Part shown: positions 16,700 to 19,874 of the stretch, in pieces
How positions within the stretch are numbered: position 1 is the first letter of the stretch
Layout of the letters: each line of letters begins with the position of its first letter
Source: Erythrobacter sp.
Lineage (GTDB): Bacteria > Pseudomonadota > Alphaproteobacteria > Sphingomonadales > Sphingomonadaceae
Direction: 5' to 3'
Assembly: GCA_002695185.1 (NCBI GenBank)
Contig: NZOF01000151.1
Span: 4,065 to 23,938, forward strand
Length of the DNA stretch: 19,874 bases
Notes under the pieces: model-generated
What the model saw: only the letters and a program-made list of their open reading frames with translations
Database searches by the model: none
Told to the model about the DNA's origin: nothing
Program-made: the position numbers and the translations under genes

Positions 16700-17003
16700 G
16701 GCGGGCCACCAATGAATAGCGGATTACAGAGGCCGAGACCTCGGGCAGACGATCGGCACTTGCCGGCTGCCCGAAGTCCGCTCTGCATTTGCTACGTTAC
16801 AAAGTCGGCAGTCTGCAAGCGGGATCGTTCAATCATTCGAGCCCACGCGATGCCGCACTTCCCTCAGCCGGATTAGCCGCGTTACACATCGTGGCTGATC
16901 CGGCACCTGATCGGCCGCTTCACCCATGAGAGCCTCCGTACGGGAAAAACGTCATCGAGCCCTTTTCCGCATCTTCCGACGTGGAAATCTCGAACGCGGT
17001 CGG
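16700..17003. other. Intergenic stretch with a strong stem-loop
   Basis: I see no coding sequence. The main structure is the inverted repeat listed separately at 16867-16904. A smaller one (GAGG and CCTC around 16730) is probably chance. The stretch separates the 3' end of the beta-barrel gene from the small secreted protein gene, so it should hold a terminator for the former or a promoter for the latter, but I cannot point to a convincing -10/-35 pair. Confidence 0.45.
16867..16904 (+). repeat. 12-bp inverted repeat (stem-loop)
   Basis: GCCGGATTAGCC (16867-16878) pairs with GGCTGATCCGGC (16893-16904) across a 14-nt loop. The single non-Watson-Crick position is a G-U pair if the + strand is transcribed and an A-C mismatch if the - strand is, so a + strand RNA would fold better. 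No T-run follows. It could be an mRNA-end structure or a protein-binding palindrome. Confidence 0.5.
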
Positions 17004-17755
17004 TCAGAAACCAATTCCGACCCTTAACCCGACACGAGCATCTGGAGCGTCGCCGCATAATCCGGCGCGTGCGTCGAGACCCAGTCGAATGCGAGAGGGA
17101 AGGCCGGTTTCCAGGCCCAGGCCAACCGATTGATGGTTTTCAACGCTGGCGGTGGCCGATTCCTCGTAATTATAGGAAACTGTCACCGAACTCGCGTCGC
17201 TCAGAAGGAAATGACTGCCCACGGTTCCGGCTAGAGTGTTTCGAACATCGAATCCCTCGGGCTCGCCGATGACCGTGTAGCTAGCAGAAGCAAAGGGAAG
17301 CGTTCGCCCAAGCGGCCGCGAAACTTGACCACTTATTCCGTAATCGAGCTCGCCTGTTCCTAGGGCTTTTTCACGAGATGCGGTGGGGATCTTTACGTTG
17401 CCGGCGATGAAAGCGTCCATGCTTCCAAGTGGGAAAAGGTATCCGCCCTGAAGAACGAGATCACCGATCCCTTCACGAGTAAACTGACGGGATTGCGTCG
17501 ATGGCTGGGAAAGAAGCGGCGTGCCAAGCACCCCGCCATTGCTGACGATGAGCTCCTCTGGCGCCGTGGTAATGACATACGGGACCGAAGCGGTGAGAAA
17601 AACCGGCCGGACCGCGCAGAAATTCCCGCGTTTATGGACACGGTCTCATAATCTTGGCCATTAACTTCCCCAGCGACATAGTCTGACCCGGCGAGCAATG
17701 TGACATCGGTGTTGGGAGCATTCTCGGCGTCTGAGGCGACCGCTGGCTCTTGCTG
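17004..17755 (-). pseudogene. Outer-membrane beta-barrel (phenol MetA-type transporter-like) gene, frameshifted and 5'-truncated
   Basis: The 3' part (stop at 17004) reads GIGDLVLQGGYLF, then NVKIPTASREKALGTGELDY, repeated amphipathic strands, and ends in GLRVGIGF. The terminal phenylalanine is the usual outer-membrane insertion signal, and the GxGD...KxPT...GTGExDY pattern fits the PF13557-like transporter barrels. The 5' part (TDVTLLAGSDYVAGEVNG, ETVSINAGISARSGRFF) is in the next frame. Adding one T to the T5 run (A5 on +, 17598-17602) joins them as GRFFLTASVPYV. No signal peptide or start follows upstream: beyond about 17755 the frame is antisense to a different gene remnant. The 5' end therefore appears lost at a rearrangement, and the frame is also broken or mis-sequenced. 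Confidence 0.7.
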
Positions 17756-18156
17756 GCCCTGCTCTCGCAGCGTCACTGGCGCTGGCCGTATTCCTGCCGG
17801 GCCTGGGTGGAGAGGCATCGCACTACGCCGATACCCAGCTTGCAGCGGTGCTCGACGAACGCCTCGTGGCCAGCCAGTCGCAGACGGTGGAGACCCGCGT
17901 GCTGCTCTCATTCCGCGGCGAGGAAGGTCGCTATTGCCGCGCCTTCAGCGGCAGCGCGGGCGGCGGGATTGCCTGCCGCGACGACGAAGGCTGGAAGCTC
18001 GAGGCCGTCGGCAACGACAGCGAAGGCGCATCGACCGACTACCGCATGGCCGGGGCTGGCGACTCGGAGATTCTGGCGCTGGCGCAGGAGATGGCAGCCG
18101 GCCCCGCTCTCGATGCGGAAGGTGAAAAGGCTGCCCGCGCGCAGGGCTGGCGGTAA
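17731..18156 (+). pseudogene. 3' remnant of an anti-sigma-factor-like membrane protein
   Basis: From about 17731 a + strand frame reads Arg-Arg, then a hydrophobic Ala/Leu-rich helix (PLALAGPALAASLALAVF), then a soluble domain (VLDERLVASQSQTVETRVLL, RYCRAFSG, GIACRDDEGWKLEA, STDYRMAGAGDSEILALAQE) to the TAA at 18154. A cytoplasmic N-terminus, one helix and an external domain is the layout of zinc-finger anti-sigma factors in related bacteria, but the N-terminal sigma-binding part is missing: a stop (17701-17703) and the antisense barrel gene lie upstream. A GTG at 17848 could start a 102-residue product, but it would lack the helix. I regard it as a truncated gene. The anti-sigma label is inference from layout. 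Confidence 0.55.
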
Positions 18157-18177
18157 AGGCCGGCATTTCACCGGCTT
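18157..18177 (+). terminator. Stem-loop directly after the anti-sigma-like remnant
   Basis: AGGCCGG and CCGGCTT pair (one G-U) around the 7-nt loop CATTTCA, starting at the base after the TAA stop. The position fits a terminator, but only a two-base T tract follows, so intrinsic termination is uncertain. Confidence 0.35.
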
Positions 18178-18458
18178 CGTACCCTCGCTGCCTCTAAGAG
18201 CGTTACGCTATGCTCCTGTTAAATTCGCAGTCGAAGGTCGGTTTTACCCGTTTTCCAATTGGAAGCAGACGGTCAGCTCACGGCCCAAAAGCTGCCGCTT
18301 TGGCTCAGTTGCATTGAATGGCTAGAATGGGGCCGTTAGCTACCTGTCAGTTCTCGGATCTGTGGTCGGGTTTATCGGACATTGTGGTCACTACATCGGC
18401 GTGCTGCACCTAGCGATGGGCCGGAAATGATGCTATATTGATCTCGGAGGTCAGAACC
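18178..18458. other. Intergenic stretch before the DUF2188 gene
   Basis: I see no gene here. It appears less GC-rich than the lipoprotein cluster. A TATATT at 18434-18439 could be a -10 element for the DUF2188 gene, but no matching -35 element stands at the usual distance. The change in composition suggests the downstream pair arrived separately. Confidence 0.35.
18445..18450 (+). promoter_or_regulatory. Strong ribosome binding site for the DUF2188 gene
   Basis: CGGAGG lies 8 nt before the ATG at 18459. It decides this start over an in-frame TTG at 18438, which would sit upstream of the motif. Confidence 0.75.
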
Positions 18459-18686
18459 ATGGCGAAAAAGGGTCAGCATGTAGTCCGCAGCTCATCTGGT
18501 GGATGGGCAGTGAAGAAAGCTGGTTCGTCCAGAGCCAGTAGCGTGCACGACACGCAAGCAGATGCGATCAAAGCAGGAACGAGAATCGCGCAGAACCAAA
18601 AGACTGAACTCTATATACACGGCCGTGATGGCCGGATCAGGGAACGTAATTCCTACGGAAACGATCCACATCCGCCGAAGGGCTAA
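18459..18686 (+). CDS. DUF2188 domain-containing small protein
   Basis: The predicted product has 75 residues starting MAKKGQHVVRSSSGGWAVKK. It has the full DUF2188 pattern: a HVV...GGWAVKK beta-hairpin, an ASSVHDTQADAIKAG helix segment, then ELYIHGRDGRIRERNSYGND with the characteristic C-terminal HPPKG. The length is normal for the family. Known: DUF2188 proteins are small cytosolic proteins of unknown function, widespread in bacteria and often near accessory genes. There is no signal peptide. The next gene starts 2 nt after its stop, with its ribosome binding site inside this gene's last codons, so the two form a pair. Confidence 0.9.
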   Translation: MAKKGQHVVRSSSGGWAVKKAGSSRASSVHDTQADAIKAGTRIAQNQKTELYIHGRDGRIRERNSYGNDPHPPKG

Positions 18687-18688
18687 GT

Positions 18689-19315
18689 TTGCCTCCACCC
18701 TTCGAGAAGTCGGTTTTCCTCAACTGTCCGTTTGACGACGATTACGCGCCAATCCTGCAGGCGCTTGCTTTTTGCATCGTCTATCTCGGCTTCCATCCTC
18801 GGCTGGCTCCGGAGAACGCTGATAACGCGGCGGCGCGGCTTGACCGCATCGCTGATCTTATACGTGGCTCCAAATATGGCATCCATGATCTAAGCCGCTG
18901 CAAGGCGAGCACGGTCGACGAATACGCACGCATGAACATGCCGTTTGAACTTGGTTTGGATCATGCTTGCCGTCGATTTGGGCCACTCCCTCTGACGGAA
19001 AAGCGCATTCTCGTTCTCGAACATACGCGGTACGACTATCAACGGGCGCTCTCGGATATTTCCGGCTGGGATATACAGGCTCATGCCGGTGATTATGAAA
19101 AAGCAGTCCGGCATGTGCGAAGTTGGCTCATCGCTCAGGCTGGAGCTGCCGCGATAGGATCGGCAAAAATTCAAGGGAAATATATCGCTTTCCAAGAATG
19201 GTATTGGGAACGAGAGTGGGCGCTAGGATCTTCCGAAGAGGACATTCAAGAATATCCAACCGCTGAGCTCATTCGCGCAATGCACGAGTGGAAGGGTGCT
19301 GGAGAACCTGTTTAG
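18689..19315 (+). CDS. TIR-like / nucleoside-deoxyribosyltransferase-like cytosolic protein
   Basis: The predicted product has 208 residues. It starts at a TTG (18689) preceded by GAAGGG at 6 nt; no in-frame ATG lies near the conserved N-terminus. The conserved pattern is VFLNCPFDDDY at 9-19, a hydrophobic segment (LAFCIVYLGFHPRLA), RIADLIRGSKYGIHDLSR, then NMPFELGLDHA and a basic-hydrophobic strand KRILVLE, with DIQAHAGDYEKAVRHVRSWL near the end of the core. The order (beta-strand with Asp, second strand with HDLS, then a helix with PFELGL) resembles TIR-like and nucleoside 2-deoxyribosyltransferase-fold proteins, where a Glu in the ELG helix is catalytic. That points to an NAD- or nucleotide-cleaving enzyme, possibly in phage defence. 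I am sure it is a conserved protein family, but less sure of the fold and role. Confidence 0.75.
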   Translation: MPPPFEKSVFLNCPFDDDYAPILQALAFCIVYLGFHPRLAPENADNAAARLDRIADLIRGSKYGIHDLSRCKASTVDEYARMNMPFELGLDHACRRFGPLPLTEKRILVLEHTRYDYQRALSDISGWDIQAHAGDYEKAVRHVRSWLIAQAGAAAIGSAKIQGKYIAFQEWYWEREWALGSSEEDIQEYPTAELIRAMHEWKGAGEPV

Positions 19316-19482
19316 GCAGCTGTTGGGCCGATTCCAAACTGTCTGCTGATAGGGTCGAAATTCGGAAAAGCAGCCGTTCGGCTACCGACCCGAGAGCGGA
19401 CTGTCCGTTCTTAGCGACTTTATTGACTATGTGGACATTCGGGGCGGGGGGGACCTAAGTCCTTGCGACGCGTTACCTTTGC
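19316..19482. other. Short intergenic stretch before the hydrolase
   Basis: No gene is seen. A TTGACT at 19423-19428 would serve as a -35 box, but the expected -10 position falls in a G-run, so I do not call a promoter. No terminator-like hairpin with a T-run follows the upstream gene. Confidence 0.3.
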
Positions 19483-19874
19483 ATGAGCATACTTCACACG
19501 CGACTAGGCCGCGGAAAACCCATCTGCTCGTCCACGGCTTGGGGGGAGCCGTCGGTCTTGGGATACGATCTCGCCTGCCCTCGCCCAGGCGAGGGAGGTG
19601 ATTATCCTGGAACTGCCTGGCCATGGGCAAGCCCCCGCACAGGCCGACAGCGGTAGGTTCGAAGGGCTGGCGCGGAGCCTGGACGATTGGCTCATCAAAG
19701 AGAACTTTACAGGGATCGACATGGTCGGCATCTCCTTGGGCGCCGGGCTTGTGCTCGAGATGGCGCGGCGCGGTCGCGCCGGCTCAGTCGTCGCCCTGGA
19801 CCCGGGCGGCTTCTGGCAAGGGTGGGAGCGGACGTTCTTCCGGACCACCATAACGGCATCGATTGCACTGGTAC
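19483..19874 (+). pseudogene. Alpha/beta-fold hydrolase, 5' part, with two apparent one-base losses; runs off the window
   Basis: Three successive frames give one coherent protein. ATG at 19483 reads MSILHTRLGRGKP. The next frame reads HLLVHGLGG (oxyanion-hole HG motif). The third reads SWDTISPALAQAREVIILEL, then PGHGQAPAQ, and DMVGISLGAGLVLEMA with the nucleophile elbow G-I-S-L-G. One extra C in the CCC at 19519-19521 and one extra G in the G6 run at 19541-19546 restore a continuous reading. The catalytic Asp and His would lie beyond the window. Known: such enzymes cleave esters, amides or related bonds, and the substrate cannot be told. Either the gene is freshly broken, or the homopolymers are under-called and the gene is intact. 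Confidence 0.75.

Noticed and set aside
19423..19428. TTGACT as a -35 promoter box for the hydrolase
   Set aside because: No -10 element occurs at 16-18 nt; that position is a G-run.

Overview
The window is GC-rich and looks like chromosomal DNA of an alphaproteobacterium, most likely Sphingomonadales (Erythrobacteraceae-like). I infer this from general protein style and from the DUF2188-type and alpha/beta-hydrolase sequences; no rRNA or other marker gene is present to settle it. I found no IS element, CRISPR array, tRNA or rRNA.

Layout. Bases 1-1017 hold no gene I can support. On the + strand, 1027-2905 encodes a secreted trypsin-fold (S1) serine protease with a large propeptide, overlapped by a small lipoprotein gene. 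A convergent intergenic stretch follows. On the - strand, 14717 down to 3158 is a run of nine genes in which seven of eight junctions overlap by 4, 8 or 11 nt; the last gene follows a 77-nt gap and carries a frameshift. Every product has an export signal, and most are lipoproteins: a propeptide-like/'DGC' lipoprotein, a serpin, a 788-aa multimodule secreted protein, a 406-aa secreted protein, a Pro-rich lipoprotein, a 639-aa META-like lipoprotein, a double-META lipoprotein, a DGC lipoprotein and the frameshifted DGC-like lipoprotein. A further paralogue (14940-16139) and a small secreted protein (16322-16699) lie upstream on the same strand.

Main idea. Many proteins of this cluster are built from a small set of recurring modules: (a) a module resembling the prodomain of streptogrisin/alpha-lytic-type S1 proteases, also present ahead of the catalytic domain of the + strand protease; (b) an apparently undescribed 'RDGCFFL...FPxG...LAF...ACG' module with two conserved cysteines; (c) META or META-like domains; (d) possible NTR/TIMP-like barrels. 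Together with an inhibitory-type serpin this suggests a cell-envelope protease-control or protease-shielding system. Module sharing is visible in the sequence; the function is inference.

The right end is a different kind of region. Two genes truncated at their 5' ends meet head to head near 17.74 kb (an outer-membrane beta-barrel protein on -, an anti-sigma-like membrane protein on +). Then comes a DUF2188 gene followed at once by a TIR-like or deoxyribosyltransferase-like gene (possible defence pair), and an alpha/beta hydrolase running off the end. The barrel gene and the hydrolase contain three apparent one-base losses, each in or beside a homopolymer. That means either local gene decay or homopolymer under-calling in the assembly, which should be settled before anything is called a pseudogene.
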